64,000 nucleotides of DNA from Bacteroidota bacterium. GTDB taxonomy: Bacteria > Bacteroidota > Bacteroidia > 2-12-FULL-35-15. The stretch is from positions 1-64,000 of the forward strand of contig JAQZBR010000008.1 of the NCBI GenBank assembly GCA_029237775.1. The letters run 5' to 3'. Of this stretch, positions 17,358 to 27,749 are shown piece after piece (positions within the stretch are counted from its first letter, which is position 1; the number at the start of each line of letters is the position of its first letter). The notes beneath the pieces were generated by a model. It searched no databases, was not told where the DNA came from, and saw nothing but the letters and a program-made list of their open reading frames with translations. The translations under genes and the position numbers were made by a program.

Positions 17358-20070
17358 ATTCAAACTCTAAAGTCAGATCCTTCCCATCATCCTTACCTTT
17401 TTTCTTTTTCTTCTTTTCTTCTGATGGCAATTTTATTTCTGCATTGATCATCTGATCGATTGAAAGCATATTCTTTTCTTTCGCAGGCTCCTGAGATTTT
17501 TTAATTGCTTCCAATGGCGACAAACCGCTTTCTTCAAACTCTTCAAGGACATCCTCTTCAATCTCCACTTCAACCGGAGGCAACAGATTGATCTCTTTCA
17601 CTTTTGCATAAGATAACTTATTCCCTTTTGCTTTCAAGCCTTTCACTTCAATGAATTCAGTCAGCTTGATTGTTTCAGGCGCCACTTCTTTATCCTTCAC
17701 CTTGGAGAATTTCACCTCAACAACAGGAAGATCTTCAGTAGTTACAATTTCTACACGCGATCCTTCCGACTCAGAAATGAACAATACTTTCTTATCCACT
17801 ACAGGCTCAACCATAAATCGTTTCACGAAATAAGTCTTGCTCTCACCGTCCAGATAAATCACTGACATTGGCTTTTTCGGATTGAATTTTTCGATCAGCA
17901 CCATGTCGTTATCGAAATGCGTTGATATATCAAATCCGGTAAGCTTGTATTCACCTTTCTGTGTTACTGTAAGGATCTTATCTTCAGGACCGAAACTTCC
18001 TAAGAAAGTTCCGCGCTTATCTGTGTTCAATCTTTGAACTGTATCATCAAACCAGATGTCCCGTGCCCCTAAGGTTGAAACACCTTTTTCTTTCAGGATT
18101 ATCTTTTTGATCGGGTATTTCGTAACAACATTACCCATGGAGTTACGGCCTTTCACGGCAAGCTCGGAGAAATTAAGATCCCACTGAACTTTTCTTAATC
18201 CCGGCATTGGTTTCAACTGAACTTCCACGACCTCTGCTTCTCCGTTTGGATTTGCAGTGAAGTAGAGAACTTCAGAACCTTTCGTTCCTTTGGTAAGATC
18301 ATATTGCTTGTCACGAGTAACTCCTGTAACCGGGAATCGCTTCATGAAAACGCTGCCGGATTTCCCATCGCGGTAGATCATATTATAAACCGTGCGTTCA
18401 TCATTCTTTTTAAATACGGCAATATGGATCAGGTCTTTTCCTACGAAAGCTTTATCAGCAACCTTGGAGACCTGCATTGTTCCATCTTTACGGAAGACGA
18501 TGATGTCATCTATATCCGAACACTCCCCTACAAACTCATCTTTCTTTAATCCGTAACCGGCAAATCCTTCTTCCCGGTTAACGTATAGTTTTTCATTTGC
18601 GACAACTACGCTTGTAGCGACAATCGTTTCAAAGGATTTTATTTCAGTTTTACGTTCCTTGCCTACTCCATATTTCTTCTTCAGGTTTTTGAAATAGTCA
18701 ACTGCAAAATCAACAAGGTTAGCAAGTGAATGATCGATCTCTTTGATTCTCGCATCAAGTGCCTTCATTTTTTCATCAGCTTTCGCGGAATCAAAACGGG
18801 TGATACGGATCATCGGGATCTGAGTCAGTTTCTCATAATCATCATTTGTGATCTCACGGATGAACTGCTTTTTATATTTAGCGAACCGGCCATCTAAATA
18901 ACCGAAGAGGCTTGGTTTATCCGAATAATTCTTGAACTCGATGTACATCTCATCTTTGATGAAGATCTTCTCGAGGGAAGCAAACATATAAGATTCCTGC
19001 AACTCACCTTTCTCAATTTCAAGCTCACGCTTAAGCAACTCGAGTGTTTGTCTGGTAGAAATTCTCAGGATCTCATTAACTCCGATGAACTTAGGCTTAT
19101 CGTCCTCAATGATACATGCATTGGGTGATATAGAAACCTCACAATCAGTGAAAGCATAAAGTGCATCAATTGTTTTATCAGGAGAGATTCCCGGCACAAG
19201 GTGAATCACGATCTCAACATTTTCGGAAGTATTGTCTTCCACTTTTTTGATCTTGATCTTCCCTTTATCATTTGCCGCTACGATTGTATCGATCAGCGAA
19301 CCAGTTGTTGTTCCGTAAGGAATTTCGGTAATGACTAATGTCTTTTTATCGAGCTGTGCTATTCTCGCTCTTACTCTGATCTTTCCCCCCCTTAATCCAT
19401 CATTGTAATTGCTAAAATCTCCCATTCCGGCTGTCGCGAAATCAGGAAGGATATCAGTCCGCTTTCCCTTCAATACGGCAACGGATGCATCACACAATTC
19501 ATTAAAATTATGAGGCAGCATTTTACATGCTAAACCTACCGCGATACCTTCCACACCTTGTGCAAGCAACAAAGGAAATTTAACCGGCAAAGTTTCAGGT
19601 TCTTTATTACGCCCATCGTAGCTTAAAAGCCATGTCGTTGTTTTCGGATTGAACACAACTTCCTGTGCAAATTTCGAAAGTCGAGCCTCAATATAACGTG
19701 GTGCCGCTGCTCTGTCACCCGTTAATATATTACCCCAGTTACCCTGAGTATCAATCAAAAGATCTTTCTGACCTAATGCCACAAGAGCATCACCAATACT
19801 TGCATCACCGTGCGGATGATATTTCATTGTATGTCCGATGATGTTCGCTACCTTATTGTAACGGCCATCATCAAGGTCATTCATCGAATGAAGGATCCTG
19901 CGCTGAACCGGCTTTAAACCATCTTCAACATAGGGAACAGCACGTTCCAGAATAACATAGGAAGCATAATCCAGAAACCAATTCTGGTACATCCCTGAAA
20001 CGTGGATAATGTTGTGAAGCTCTTCACCTCCACCTTCGTTCAATTCTTCGTTTATATTTTCTTCGCTCAT
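17356..20070 (-). CDS. parC: DNA topoisomerase IV subunit A (ParC)
   Basis: A 904-residue type IIA topoisomerase subunit that cuts and rejoins DNA during chromosome decatenation. The N-terminal winged-helix/tower region has LDYASYVILERAVPYVEDGLK, a QRRIL helix, KYHPHGDASIGDALV, and the catalytic tyrosine Y126 in AAAPRYIEAR. The C-terminal half carries degenerate beta-pinwheel blades. The GyrA-specific QRRGGKG box is not apparent, and parE lies directly upstream, so ParC rather than GyrA is preferred. The last 60 residues form an acidic then lysine-rich tail (KKKKKKGKDDGKD) beyond the core fold. It lies 83 nt downstream of parE, in the same direction. Confidence 0.93.
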   Translation of the reverse strand: MSEENINEELNEGGGEELHNIIHVSGMYQNWFLDYASYVILERAVPYVEDGLKPVQRRILHSMNDLDDGRYNKVANIIGHTMKYHPHGDASIGDALVALGQKDLLIDTQGNWGNILTGDRAAAPRYIEARLSKFAQEVVFNPKTTTWLLSYDGRNKEPETLPVKFPLLLAQGVEGIAVGLACKMLPHNFNELCDASVAVLKGKRTDILPDFATAGMGDFSNYNDGLRGGKIRVRARIAQLDKKTLVITEIPYGTTTGSLIDTIVAANDKGKIKIKKVEDNTSENVEIVIHLVPGISPDKTIDALYAFTDCEVSISPNACIIEDDKPKFIGVNEILRISTRQTLELLKRELEIEKGELQESYMFASLEKIFIKDEMYIEFKNYSDKPSLFGYLDGRFAKYKKQFIREITNDDYEKLTQIPMIRITRFDSAKADEKMKALDARIKEIDHSLANLVDFAVDYFKNLKKKYGVGKERKTEIKSFETIVATSVVVANEKLYVNREEGFAGYGLKKDEFVGECSDIDDIIVFRKDGTMQVSKVADKAFVGKDLIHIAVFKKNDERTVYNMIYRDGKSGSVFMKRFPVTGVTRDKQYDLTKGTKGSEVLYFTANPNGEAEVVEVQLKPMPGLRKVQWDLNFSELAVKGRNSMGNVVTKYPIKKIILKEKGVSTLGARDIWFDDTVQRLNTDKRGTFLGSFGPEDKILTVTQKGEYKLTGFDISTHFDNDMVLIEKFNPKKPMSVIYLDGESKTYFVKRFMVEPVVDKKVLFISESEGSRVEIVTTEDLPVVEVKFSKVKDKEVAPETIKLTEFIEVKGLKAKGNKLSYAKVKEINLLPPVEVEIEEDVLEEFEESGLSPLEAIKKSQEPAKEKNMLSIDQMINAEIKLPSEEKKKKKKGKDDGKDLTLEFE

Positions 20071-20153
20071 AATTTTACTAAGCCAAATTCGATTAAATAT
20101 TATCCAAACCTCTTCGCATCACCAATCTGAAATTCAAAATTTGAAATTTCAAA

Positions 20154-22031
20154 TTACTTCACCCCAACCTCTTTTTCGATCTTTTCAATTTCCTCAACCA
20201 GATCCTTCTCAACAACCAGGTTCTCAATAATGAAATCCTGACGCTCCTGAGTGTTCTTGCCCATGAAATAACCAAGAAGCTCGGCTATCTGGTCCTTTCC
20301 AATGATCACAGGATCTTTACGCATATCCTTTCCGATGAACAATTTGAATTCGTCAGGTGAGATCTCTCCTAATCCCTTGAATCGTGTGATCTCTGGTTTT
20401 GATCCCAGTTTCGCGATCGCTGCTTTTCTTTCCTGGTCGCTGTAGCAATAGATCGTCTCTTTCTTATTTCTCACACGGAACAATGGGGTCTGCAGAATGT
20501 AAACATGTCCGTTCTTTACAAGATCCGGGAAGAACTGTAAGAAGAAGGTCATTAACAACAAACGGATATGCATTCCATCCACATCAGCATCGGTAGCAAC
20601 AACAATATTGTTATAACGCAAATTCTCGATCCCATCCTCAATGTTCAATGCTGCCTGTAAAAGATTGAACTCCTCATTCTCATAAACGATCTTCTTCGTC
20701 AGGCCGAATGCATTCAAAGGTTTTCCCTTTAAACTAAATACCGCTTGTGTGTTCACATCACGTGTCTTGGTGATCGAACCGCTTGCCGAATCTCCCTCAC
20801 AAATGAATAAAGTTGTATCCAGTTTACGTTCATCGTTTGAATTGAAGTGTACGCGACAATCACGTAGTTTCTTATTGTGAAGGTTTGATTTCTTTGCGCG
20901 TTCGCGGGCAAGCTTTTGAATTCCTTGCAAATCCTTACGCTCACGTTCACTTTGCTGGATCTTCTGCAATATCGCCTGAGCAACTTCCGGATTCTTATGA
21001 AGAAAATTATCCAGCTCCGTCTTCATGAAATCACCAATAAAGCTTTTTACAGAAGGACCTTTCGGGCCGATCTCCTGTGAACCCAGCTTTGTTTTGGTCT
21101 GTGATTCAAATACAGGCTCCTGAACTTTTATACTCACCGCGGCAATTATCGATGTACGAACATCAACTGCTTCGAAATCCTTCTTGAAGAAATCACGGAT
21201 CGTTTTCACCACTGCCTCACGGAAAGCTCCCTGGTGAGTTCCTCCTTGCGTAGTGTGCTGACCATTCACGAATGAGTAATACTCTTCACCGTACTGCTGG
21301 TTACTGTGAGTCATTGCAACTTCAATATCGTAACCTTTCAAATGAATGGTCGGATAAAGAATTGGGCCGTTAATGTTTTGAGTTAATAGATCGAGTAATC
21401 CATTTTCGGAATGAAACTTTTGTCCGTTATAATTAATTGTTAAGCCTGTGTTCAGATACGCGTAATTCCATAACATCTTCTCCACATACTCATTGATGAA
21501 ATGGTAATTACCAAAGATCGCCTCATCAGGTGTGAATGTCACAAGAGTCCCTTTACGGGCATCTGATGCAGTGAGCTTATCTTCTTTTAAAAGCTTTCCT
21601 TTTGAGAACTCTGCGGACTTTGTCTGGTTATCCCTGAACGCCTGAACAACAAAATGACTCGATAACGCATTAACCGCTTTTGTACCAACACCGTTCAAAC
21701 CCACCGATTTCTTAAATGCCTCCGAATCGTATTTCGCCCCGGTGTTTATCTTAGAAACCACATCCACAAGCTTTCCAAGAGGAATCCCACGTCCGTAATC
21801 GCGAACACGAACGGATTTCTCTTTAATAGTAATATCAATGGATTTTCCATTCCCCATCACAAACTCATCGATACAGTTATCAAGAGTTTCTTTTAAAAGA
21901 ATATAAATACCATCATCAGGGGAGGAACCATCACCTAATTTACCAATATACATCCCCGGACGAAGGCGGATATGTTCATTCCACTCCAGCGTCCTGATAC
22001 TGTCCTCGTTATATTTTACTTCTTTTTCCAT
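20154..22031 (-). CDS. parE: DNA topoisomerase IV subunit B (ParE)
   Basis: A 625-residue ATPase subunit of topoisomerase IV. The GHKL ATP site is clear: [13 protein letters not shown] with the catalytic Glu region, [11 protein letters not shown], and [11 protein letters not shown]. The TOPRIM domain follows with [13 protein letters not shown] and [12 protein letters not shown], then the C-terminal RFKGLGEI motif that contacts ParC. Length fits ParE and GyrB-type subunits without an insert. The gene precedes parC and is presumably its operon partner. The 83-nt gap holds an AT-rich GAAATTTGAAATTTC-type repeat. Confidence 0.95.
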   Translation of the reverse strand: MEKEVKYNEDSIRTLEWNEHIRLRPGMYIGKLGDGSSPDDGIYILLKETLDNCIDEFVMGNGKSIDITIKEKSVRVRDYGRGIPLGKLVDVVSKINTGAKYDSEAFKKSVGLNGVGTKAVNALSSHFVVQAFRDNQTKSAEFSKGKLLKEDKLTASDARKGTLVTFTPDEAIFGNYHFINEYVEKMLWNYAYLNTGLTINYNGQKFHSENGLLDLLTQNINGPILYPTIHLKGYDIEVAMTHSNQQYGEEYYSFVNGQHTTQGGTHQGAFREAVVKTIRDFFKKDFEAVDVRTSIIAAVSIKVQEPVFESQTKTKLGSQEIGPKGPSVKSFIGDFMKTELDNFLHKNPEVAQAILQKIQQSERERKDLQGIQKLARERAKKSNLHNKKLRDCRVHFNSNDERKLDTTLFICEGDSASGSITKTRDVNTQAVFSLKGKPLNAFGLTKKIVYENEEFNLLQAALNIEDGIENLRYNNIVVATDADVDGMHIRLLLMTFFLQFFPDLVKNGHVYILQTPLFRVRNKKETIYCYSDQERKAAIAKLGSKPEITRFKGLGEISPDEFKLFIGKDMRKDPVIIGKDQIAELLGYFMGKNTQERQDFIIENLVVEKDLVEEIEKIEKEVGVK

Positions 22032-22147
22032 GTACGAATACGAATTATTCCCAATTTACGAATTCTGTGTTTTTCAATCATTGCAACCTTTCGGCAGAAG
22101 CGATCTTACACAAAACTTATTGGTTATTTATAATCTGATTTTTAAGT

Positions 22148-22945
22148 CTACTTGCAATACTTTTCCAATAACTCCTGAGCCCCTTTATCCCCGAATTGCC
22201 ATCCTCTGATCCAGGTATCGCAGGCTTTATCTTTTTTCTTCTCTTTAAAGAAGCATACTCCTAAATTATAGAGCGCATCCACATCATCATTTTTTACTTT
22301 TAAGGCTTGCTCGAAATATCTTTGCGCAATCAGCAGCTTATTTTTGTTCATCGCCTGCACGCCAAAATCATAATACTTATAGATTTTTTTGACACTCTTT
22401 ATTTCGCCCTGGTGTGAATAGTCATAAACTACATCCCCTGGCCTGCGGTTGTTGTGACGAGCCTTTAACCCATAAGCATTTTTATCGTCATATGCCTCCG
22501 TTCGAAACGACAAAATAATATTCAGCCTGTTATTGAAATTATTACTATTTGCGATCCACATGCCTTCAGTTAAATAGATCAGCCGTGAACTTTCGAAGCG
22601 TAAATATTTTTTTACTGAATCGACAGCGTATTCGCTTTTTGCGACTGTAAGATCATTTACTTTGACATCAATTTTTAATATTCTCAAATCATACGGCTTT
22701 CCGAGAGTATCAACATTGAAAGTCATATATACATGTGTGTTAATTCCCCACCATTCCAGTTCAGGTGAAATTATTTGATTATTCAATAAAAAAGAATCAA
22801 GGTCAACCTTATCATACATAAAATATGGCAATGAATCTGTCTTTGAATCCACACCTCTTACATTCGAATATGAGAAAGAACTCGTTTGCGCCATCAGCAC
22901 GATCTGAAAGAACAAAAAGGACATCAGAACAATCTTTTTTTGCAT
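22148..22945 (-). CDS. Periplasmic TPR protein with a TonB-C-like N-terminal region
   Basis: A 265-residue exported protein with signal peptide MQKKIVLMSFLFFQIVLMAQ. The first half (WWGINTHVYMTFNVDTLGKPYDLRILK) resembles the TonB C-terminal fold often found in periplasmic Bacteroidota proteins. Residues about 195-265 form two tetratricopeptide units (AQRYFEQALKVKNDDVDALYNLGVCFFKEKK, then KACDTWIRGWQFGDKGAQEL). TPRs mediate protein binding; the partner is unknown. It lies 116 nt upstream of parE on the same strand but with its own function, so shared transcription is uncertain. Confidence 0.65.
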   Translation of the reverse strand: MQKKIVLMSFLFFQIVLMAQTSSFSYSNVRGVDSKTDSLPYFMYDKVDLDSFLLNNQIISPELEWWGINTHVYMTFNVDTLGKPYDLRILKIDVKVNDLTVAKSEYAVDSVKKYLRFESSRLIYLTEGMWIANSNNFNNRLNIILSFRTEAYDDKNAYGLKARHNNRRPGDVVYDYSHQGEIKSVKKIYKYYDFGVQAMNKNKLLIAQRYFEQALKVKNDDVDALYNLGVCFFKEKKKDKACDTWIRGWQFGDKGAQELLEKYCK

Positions 22946-23036
22946 ATCCGATTCAGTATCGTTTTTTTAACCCAATCAATTTCAACTACTTCCAGTAACT
23001 CTCGGATTCGCAATTCGCAAATTCGCAATTCGTAGT

Positions 23037-24137
23037 TTACACATTAAACCTGAAATGCATCAGGTCACCATCATTTACTACATACTCTTTTCCTTCAACT
23101 CCCATCTTACCTGCTTCCTTACAGGCAGCCTCTGAACCCAGCTTGATAAAATCATCATACTTGATCACCTCAGCACGGATAAACCCCTTTTCAAAGTCTG
23201 TATGGATCACTCCCGCAGCCTGCGGAGCAGTCATACCTTTTTCAATTGTCCAGGCACGAACCTCCTTAACACCGGCTGTAAAATACGTTTGAAGATTTAA
23301 GATCCTGTAAGCAGCTTTGATCAAATGATTAACTCCCGGCTCTTTTAAGCCCATCTCCTCAAGGAACATCTGGCGCTCTTCATAGGTTTCCAGACTTGCG
23401 ATCTCCGCTTCCATTTGAGCTGTAATGATCAACACCTCGGCATTTTCATCCTTCACAGCCTCTTTTACCTGATCAACATATTTGTTTCCTGTTTTCACAG
23501 AAGCCTCATCCACATTACAAACATAAAGTACCGGCTTAACTGTAAGCAAATGACAATCAGCAATATATTGCATTTCTCCCTCACTTAGGTTTGCGGCTCT
23601 TGCCGATTTACCCTGTTCAAGAAGATTCTTCACATTCATTAAAACATCATAAGCTTTCTTTGCTTCCTTGTCATTTCCTGTCTTAGCCATTTTCTCAACG
23701 CGCTTAATCTTAGTCTCCACGGACTCCAGATCCTTCAGCTGAAGCTCCGTATCAATGATCTCCTTATCACGGATCGGATTGACCGAACCATCAACGTGGA
23801 TCACATTCGGATCATCAAAACACCTCAACACGTGGATGATAGCATTTGTCTCGCGGATATTTGCAAGAAACTTATTTCCTAAACCTTCACCTTTACTTGC
23901 TCCTTTTACCAATCCGGCAATATCAACGATCTCGACAGTGGTAGGAACAACTCTTTCCGGCTTGACCAGCTTTTCCAGAGCGGATAAACGCTCATCAGGA
24001 ACGGTGATCACACCTACATTCGGCTCGATAGTACAAAAAGGAAAATTTGCCGCCTGCGCCTTTGCATTTGATAAACAATTAAACAAGGTCGATTTCCCTA
24101 CGTTAGGTAATCCCACTATTCCACACTGTAATGCCAT
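23037..24137 (-). CDS. ychF: Redox-regulated ATPase YchF (OLA1-type Obg GTPase)
   Basis: A 366-residue cytoplasmic P-loop protein of standard YchF length. G1 GLPNVGKST, the switch region GASKGEGLGNKFLA and DIAGLVKG (G3) are conserved, and the G4-equivalent region reads YVCNVDE, consistent with the ATP preference of this subfamily. The C-terminal TGS domain (LQTYFTAGVKEVRAWTIEKG ... VIHTDFEKGFIRAEVI) is intact. YchF binds ribosomes and influences oxidative-stress responses. A perfect -7 box at 24275-24282 gives a leader of about 130 nt containing word-like repeats. Confidence 0.96.
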   Translation of the reverse strand: MALQCGIVGLPNVGKSTLFNCLSNAKAQAANFPFCTIEPNVGVITVPDERLSALEKLVKPERVVPTTVEIVDIAGLVKGASKGEGLGNKFLANIRETNAIIHVLRCFDDPNVIHVDGSVNPIRDKEIIDTELQLKDLESVETKIKRVEKMAKTGNDKEAKKAYDVLMNVKNLLEQGKSARAANLSEGEMQYIADCHLLTVKPVLYVCNVDEASVKTGNKYVDQVKEAVKDENAEVLIITAQMEAEIASLETYEERQMFLEEMGLKEPGVNHLIKAAYRILNLQTYFTAGVKEVRAWTIEKGMTAPQAAGVIHTDFEKGFIRAEVIKYDDFIKLGSEAACKEAGKMGVEGKEYVVNDGDLMHFRFNV

Positions 24138-24143
24138 AAATTT

Positions 24144-24262
24144 TTAATTAGAGATTTGGTGAATTAGAGAATTGGTGAATTGCTAGATTTGTGAAAAGAT
24201 TTTGAATGTAAACGCGTAATTTAATTCTCCAACTCTCCATTTCTCCAACTCTTAATTCTTTT
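24144..24262. repeat. AT-rich word-like intergenic repeat in the ychF leader
   Basis: Degenerate repeats of ATTTGGTGAATTAGAGAATT type (24150-24200) and an opposing TTCTCCAACTCTCCATTTCTCC block (24228-24256). The two blocks are roughly inverted relative to each other. Similar wording recurs upstream of the pterin dehydratase gene (60245-60295). No coding capacity is seen. Confidence 0.6.
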
Positions 24263-24274
24263 TATTTCAGCCCG

Positions 24275-24282
24275 CAAATATA
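24275..24282 (-). promoter_or_regulatory. -7 promoter box for ychF
   Basis: The minus strand reads TATATTTG, a perfect TAnnTTTG, 137 nt upstream of the ychF start. It implies a leader of about 130 nt that carries the repeat region. Confidence 0.55.
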
Positions 24283-24386
24283 GCCAAACCACGAGTTTTA
24301 AAAAACCCTTATCTGCCTTTATTTCTTTGAGTTTTCAACATTATTCCTATATTTTCAACAATACTTCCCCCGCACCCAAAAAACAG

Positions 24387-24394
24387 TACTTTTG
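24387..24394 (+). promoter_or_regulatory. -7 promoter box for transketolase N-half
   Basis: TACTTTTG matches TAnnTTTG perfectly, 32 nt before the ATG at 24427. No -33 TTG at the usual distance. Confidence 0.6.
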
Positions 24395-24426
24395 AGCGTT
24401 TCTAATATTTAATCCGCAAAATTTAT

Positions 24427-25278
24427 ATGGCTTCTACAGCAGAATTGGAAAAGATCGTATCCCAGGTACGCAGGGATATTGTCAGAATGGTGCATGCAGT
24501 TAACTCCGGCCACCCGGGTGGTTCTCTTGGTTGTGCCGAATATTTCACCGCTCTCTACTTCGAAGTAATGAAACATAATCCGTCTAAATTCAGCATGGAT
24601 GGTATCAATGAAGACTTATTCTTCCTTTCCAACGGACATATTTCCCCTGTATTTTATAGCGTTTTGGCCCGCTCCGGTTATTTCCCGGTGAAGGAACTGG
24701 CCACTTTCAGGAAGCTGGATTCCCGTCTTCAGGGACATCCAACCACCCATGAAGGACTTCCGGGTGTTCGTGTGGCTTCGGGCTCACTGGGACAAGGATT
24801 ATCTGTTGCTATTGGCGCTGCTCTCGCAAAAAAATTAAATAAAGACAATTCTATAGTATACACACTTCATGGCGATGGCGAACTACAGGAAGGCCAGATC
24901 TGGGAAGCCGCCATGTATGCGTCCGCGAAAAAAGTGGATAATATCATCTCTACAGTGGATATGAACGGTCAGCAGATCGATGGCTCCACCGACCAGGTGC
25001 TGCCAATGGGAAGTCTGCGTGCAAAATTTGAAGCATTTGGATGGGATGTTATTGACCTGGAAAAAGGTAACACTGTTGGCGAAGTGGTCTCCACTTTGAA
25101 AAAGGCTAAAGACCATACCGGAAAAGGAAAACCGGTAATGATCCTTATGAAAACTGAAATGGGCCATGGTGTCGACTTCATGATGGGTAGTCACAAATGG
25201 CATGGTGTTGCGCCTAATGATGAACAGCTTGCGCAGGCCTTAACGCAGAATCACCTTGATGACGAGGCTGACTATTAA
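24427..25278 (+). CDS. Transketolase, N-terminal (TPP pyrophosphate-binding) subunit
   Basis: A 283-residue half-size transketolase containing only the thiamine pyrophosphate diphosphate-binding domain: NSGHPGGSLGCAEY, a RLQGHPTTHEG region, and LHGDGELQEGQIWEAAMYA followed by MNGQQIDG, which is the GDG...N Mg-TPP motif. Together with the C-terminal subunit at 26791 it would form an alpha2-beta2 transketolase of the pentose phosphate pathway. Split transketolases are normal in Bacteroidota and archaea. Here, however, the two halves are separated by a 1.4 kb gene for a secreted VWA protein. It has its own -7 box. Confidence 0.95.
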   Translation: MASTAELEKIVSQVRRDIVRMVHAVNSGHPGGSLGCAEYFTALYFEVMKHNPSKFSMDGINEDLFFLSNGHISPVFYSVLARSGYFPVKELATFRKLDSRLQGHPTTHEGLPGVRVASGSLGQGLSVAIGAALAKKLNKDNSIVYTLHGDGELQEGQIWEAAMYASAKKVDNIISTVDMNGQQIDGSTDQVLPMGSLRAKFEAFGWDVIDLEKGNTVGEVVSTLKKAKDHTGKGKPVMILMKTEMGHGVDFMMGSHKWHGVAPNDEQLAQALTQNHLDDEADY

Positions 25279-25343
25279 TTAAACTCAAAAGATTTAAGTC
25301 ATAATTCAAAAGATCAAGCTCAGCGCTCAATTATATTATTCAT

Positions 25344-26744
25344 ATGCATTTTTCCAGGAAAAAGTCGCTTAATTTCAGAACGAGATCACTCTTTCTTCTG
25401 ACTTTTGCCTTATGCTCTTTTGACTTATCTTCTCAACAATCCAAACCTCTTACCCGTATTGAATTTGTATTTGATGCATCGTTCAGCATGTTCGGCCAAT
25501 GGCAGAGCGGGATGAAAATGGACATCGCGAAAAAAATGCTTACAGAGTTTCTTGACAGTCTGAAAAATGTCAAGAACCTTGAAATAGCATTTCGTCCGTA
25601 TGGCCATCAGGTTCCCCTGCGCCCCGAAAGAAGCTGTACAGACACAAAGCTGGAAGTTCCTTTTGGCCCGGATATAAAAACAAACATCACTGCCATCAAG
25701 AATAAGTTAAGGATGATTGTCCCTAAAGGTACAACTCCAATCGCTTATACGCTGGAACAATGCGGAGGAGATTTTCCTGTCGCTTCGAATCCCGGAATCC
25801 GTAATATCATTATCCTCATCACTGATGGATTGGAAGAATGTGATGGCGATCCATGCGCAGTATCTCTTGCTCTTCAGAAAAAAGGAATTATTCTAAAGCC
25901 ATTTGTCATCGGGATCGGACTTGATCAGAGCTTTTTAAATGCTTTTGGATGTATCGGTAAGTTTTACGATGCTTCCAATGAAGCGAGCTTTAAAAACATT
26001 CTGAATATTGTCATCTCTCAAGCCCTGAATAACACCTCTGTACAGGTAAACCTGAACGATCAGGTGAATCGCCCGACCGAAACAGACGTGAACATGACCT
26101 TTTATGATGAAGGCACCGGGATCATCCGTTACAATTATATGCATACCATCAACCACAAAGGTGTTCCTGATACCTTAACCATCGATCCGATCGGAACCTA
26201 TAAAATGGTGGTACATACTATCCCACCGGTTGAAAAAACAGGTATCGAGCTTGTTCCCGGAAAACATAATATTATTGCTGTAGATGCTCCGCAAGGATAT
26301 CTTAACTTAAAAGTTACAGGAGCTAATCCGGCAACCATCATCAGAAAGAATGCTGATATGCAAACTTTACACATTCAACAGTTCAACACCACCGAAAAAT
26401 ACATTGTCGGGAAATATGACCTGGAGATCCTAACCCTCCCACGCATTAGATTAAGCAAAGTGGACATCGCCCAGAGCAAGACCACAACCATTGAAATCCC
26501 TCAATCGGGAAGTGTTACTATAGCGAAGCCGGGTGAAGGGCCGGGAAGTCTTTACGTGGAAGAAAACAATAAAATGGTATGGGTTTGCAATCTTAACCCG
26601 AATGCATTTCAGGAAACCATCACCTTACAGCCGGGCAGATACAGGGTTGAATACCGCCCGAAAAATGCAAAAGAATCAATTTATACAATAGAAAAAAAGT
26701 TTAAAATAGAATCGGGAACATCAACACCTGTTAAGCTATATTAG
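25344..26744 (+). CDS. Secreted von Willebrand factor A domain protein
   Basis: A 466-residue exported protein. The N-terminus is basic with a hydrophobic stretch (SLFLLTFALCSFDLSSQ), consistent with a signal peptide. Residues about 38-205 form a VWA domain with a complete MIDAS: DASFS (DxSxS), the GTTPIA threonine and ITDGLEECDGDP. The rest is made of beta-rich repeats (TGIELVPGKHNIIAVDAPQG, GPGSLYVEENNKMVWVCNL, LQPGRYRVEYRPKNA). A metal-dependent adhesion or scaffold role outside the cytoplasm is likely, partner unknown. It lies between the transketolase halves, 65 nt after one and 46 nt before the other, so all three could share a transcript. Confidence 0.85.
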   Translation: MHFSRKKSLNFRTRSLFLLTFALCSFDLSSQQSKPLTRIEFVFDASFSMFGQWQSGMKMDIAKKMLTEFLDSLKNVKNLEIAFRPYGHQVPLRPERSCTDTKLEVPFGPDIKTNITAIKNKLRMIVPKGTTPIAYTLEQCGGDFPVASNPGIRNIIILITDGLEECDGDPCAVSLALQKKGIILKPFVIGIGLDQSFLNAFGCIGKFYDASNEASFKNILNIVISQALNNTSVQVNLNDQVNRPTETDVNMTFYDEGTGIIRYNYMHTINHKGVPDTLTIDPIGTYKMVVHTIPPVEKTGIELVPGKHNIIAVDAPQGYLNLKVTGANPATIIRKNADMQTLHIQQFNTTEKYIVGKYDLEILTLPRIRLSKVDIAQSKTTTIEIPQSGSVTIAKPGEGPGSLYVEENNKMVWVCNLNPNAFQETITLQPGRYRVEYRPKNAKESIYTIEKKFKIESGTSTPVKLY

Positions 26745-26790
26745 ACTCACTACTAGACAAATACTTAACACACTCAAAACAATTAATGAA

Positions 26791-27747
26791 ATGAAAAAAT
26801 ATACTTACACTGAGAAAAAAGACACCCGTTCAGGTTTTGGAGCCGGACTATCTGAGTTAGGAAAATCAAATCCCAACGTGGTAGCGCTTTGTGCCGATCT
26901 GACCGGATCCTTAAAGATGGATGCTTTCGCAAAAGAACATCCTGAACGCTTTTTTCAGGTAGGTATCGCTGAGGCGAATATGATAGGTATTGCTGCCGGT
27001 TTAACTATCGGAGGCAAGATCCCTTTCACGGGAACTTTCGCGAACTTCTCTACCGGCCGTGTTTATGATCAGATCCGCCAATCTGTAGCCTACTCAGGCA
27101 AGAACGTAAAGATCTGTGCTTCCCATGCAGGCTTGACTCTTGGGGAAGACGGAGCAACTCACCAGATCCTTGAAGACCTTGGCTTGATGAAAATGCTTCC
27201 GGGCATGACTGTTATCAATCCTTGTGACTTTAACCAGACAAAAGCAGCAACCATCGCCATTGCCGAACATGAAGGGCCGGTGTATCTTCGCTTTGGTCGC
27301 CCCACAGTTCCTAACTTCACTCCGGCAGATCAGAAATTTGAGATCGGCAAAGCGGTGATGCTGAATGAGGGAACTGACGTAACGATCTTTGCAACCGGAC
27401 ATTTGGTATGGAAAGCAATTGAGGCGGGAGAGCAGCTTGCAGCAGCGGGAATCAGTGCTGAAATAATAAATATCCACACGATTAAACCTTTAGATAATGC
27501 CGCTGTCTTAGCTTCGGCTAAGAAAACCCGTTGTGTTGTTACGGCCGAGGAACACCAGATGAACGGAGGCCTTGGGGATAGTATCGCACAATTACTGTCA
27601 AGAGAATTACCTACGCCTTTAGAGATGGTTGCGGTAAACGACAGTTTTGGCGAAAGCGGAACTCCAGATCAGCTGATGACAAAATATGGCCTTGATGCTG
27701 TTAATATAGTTGAAGCCGTTAAAAAGGTACTTAAAAGAAAAGGTTAA
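26791..27747 (+). CDS. Transketolase, C-terminal (pyrimidine-binding and C-domain) subunit
   Basis: A 318-residue partner of the N-terminal half. It contains the pyrimidine-binding domain (FFQVGIAEANMIGIAAGLT with the catalytic Glu, FTGTFANFSTGRVYDQIRQ, HAGLTLGEDGATHQ) and the regulatory C-domain (EEHQMNGGLGDSIAQLL). It should complete the active site together with the 24427 product. Both halves are intact and in the same direction. It is followed by a 10-bp inverted repeat and then the ECF sigma gene. Confidence 0.95.
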   Translation: MKKYTYTEKKDTRSGFGAGLSELGKSNPNVVALCADLTGSLKMDAFAKEHPERFFQVGIAEANMIGIAAGLTIGGKIPFTGTFANFSTGRVYDQIRQSVAYSGKNVKICASHAGLTLGEDGATHQILEDLGLMKMLPGMTVINPCDFNQTKAATIAIAEHEGPVYLRFGRPTVPNFTPADQKFEIGKAVMLNEGTDVTIFATGHLVWKAIEAGEQLAAAGISAEIINIHTIKPLDNAAVLASAKKTRCVVTAEEHQMNGGLGDSIAQLLSRELPTPLEMVAVNDSFGESGTPDQLMTKYGLDAVNIVEAVKKVLKRKG

Positions 27748-27749
27748 AA

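Noticed and set aside
17356-22031. Topoisomerase subunits as DNA gyrase (gyrB/gyrA)
   Set aside because: The A subunit lacks an evident GyrA box and the two genes are adjacent, as is common for parE-parC; topoisomerase IV is the better call.
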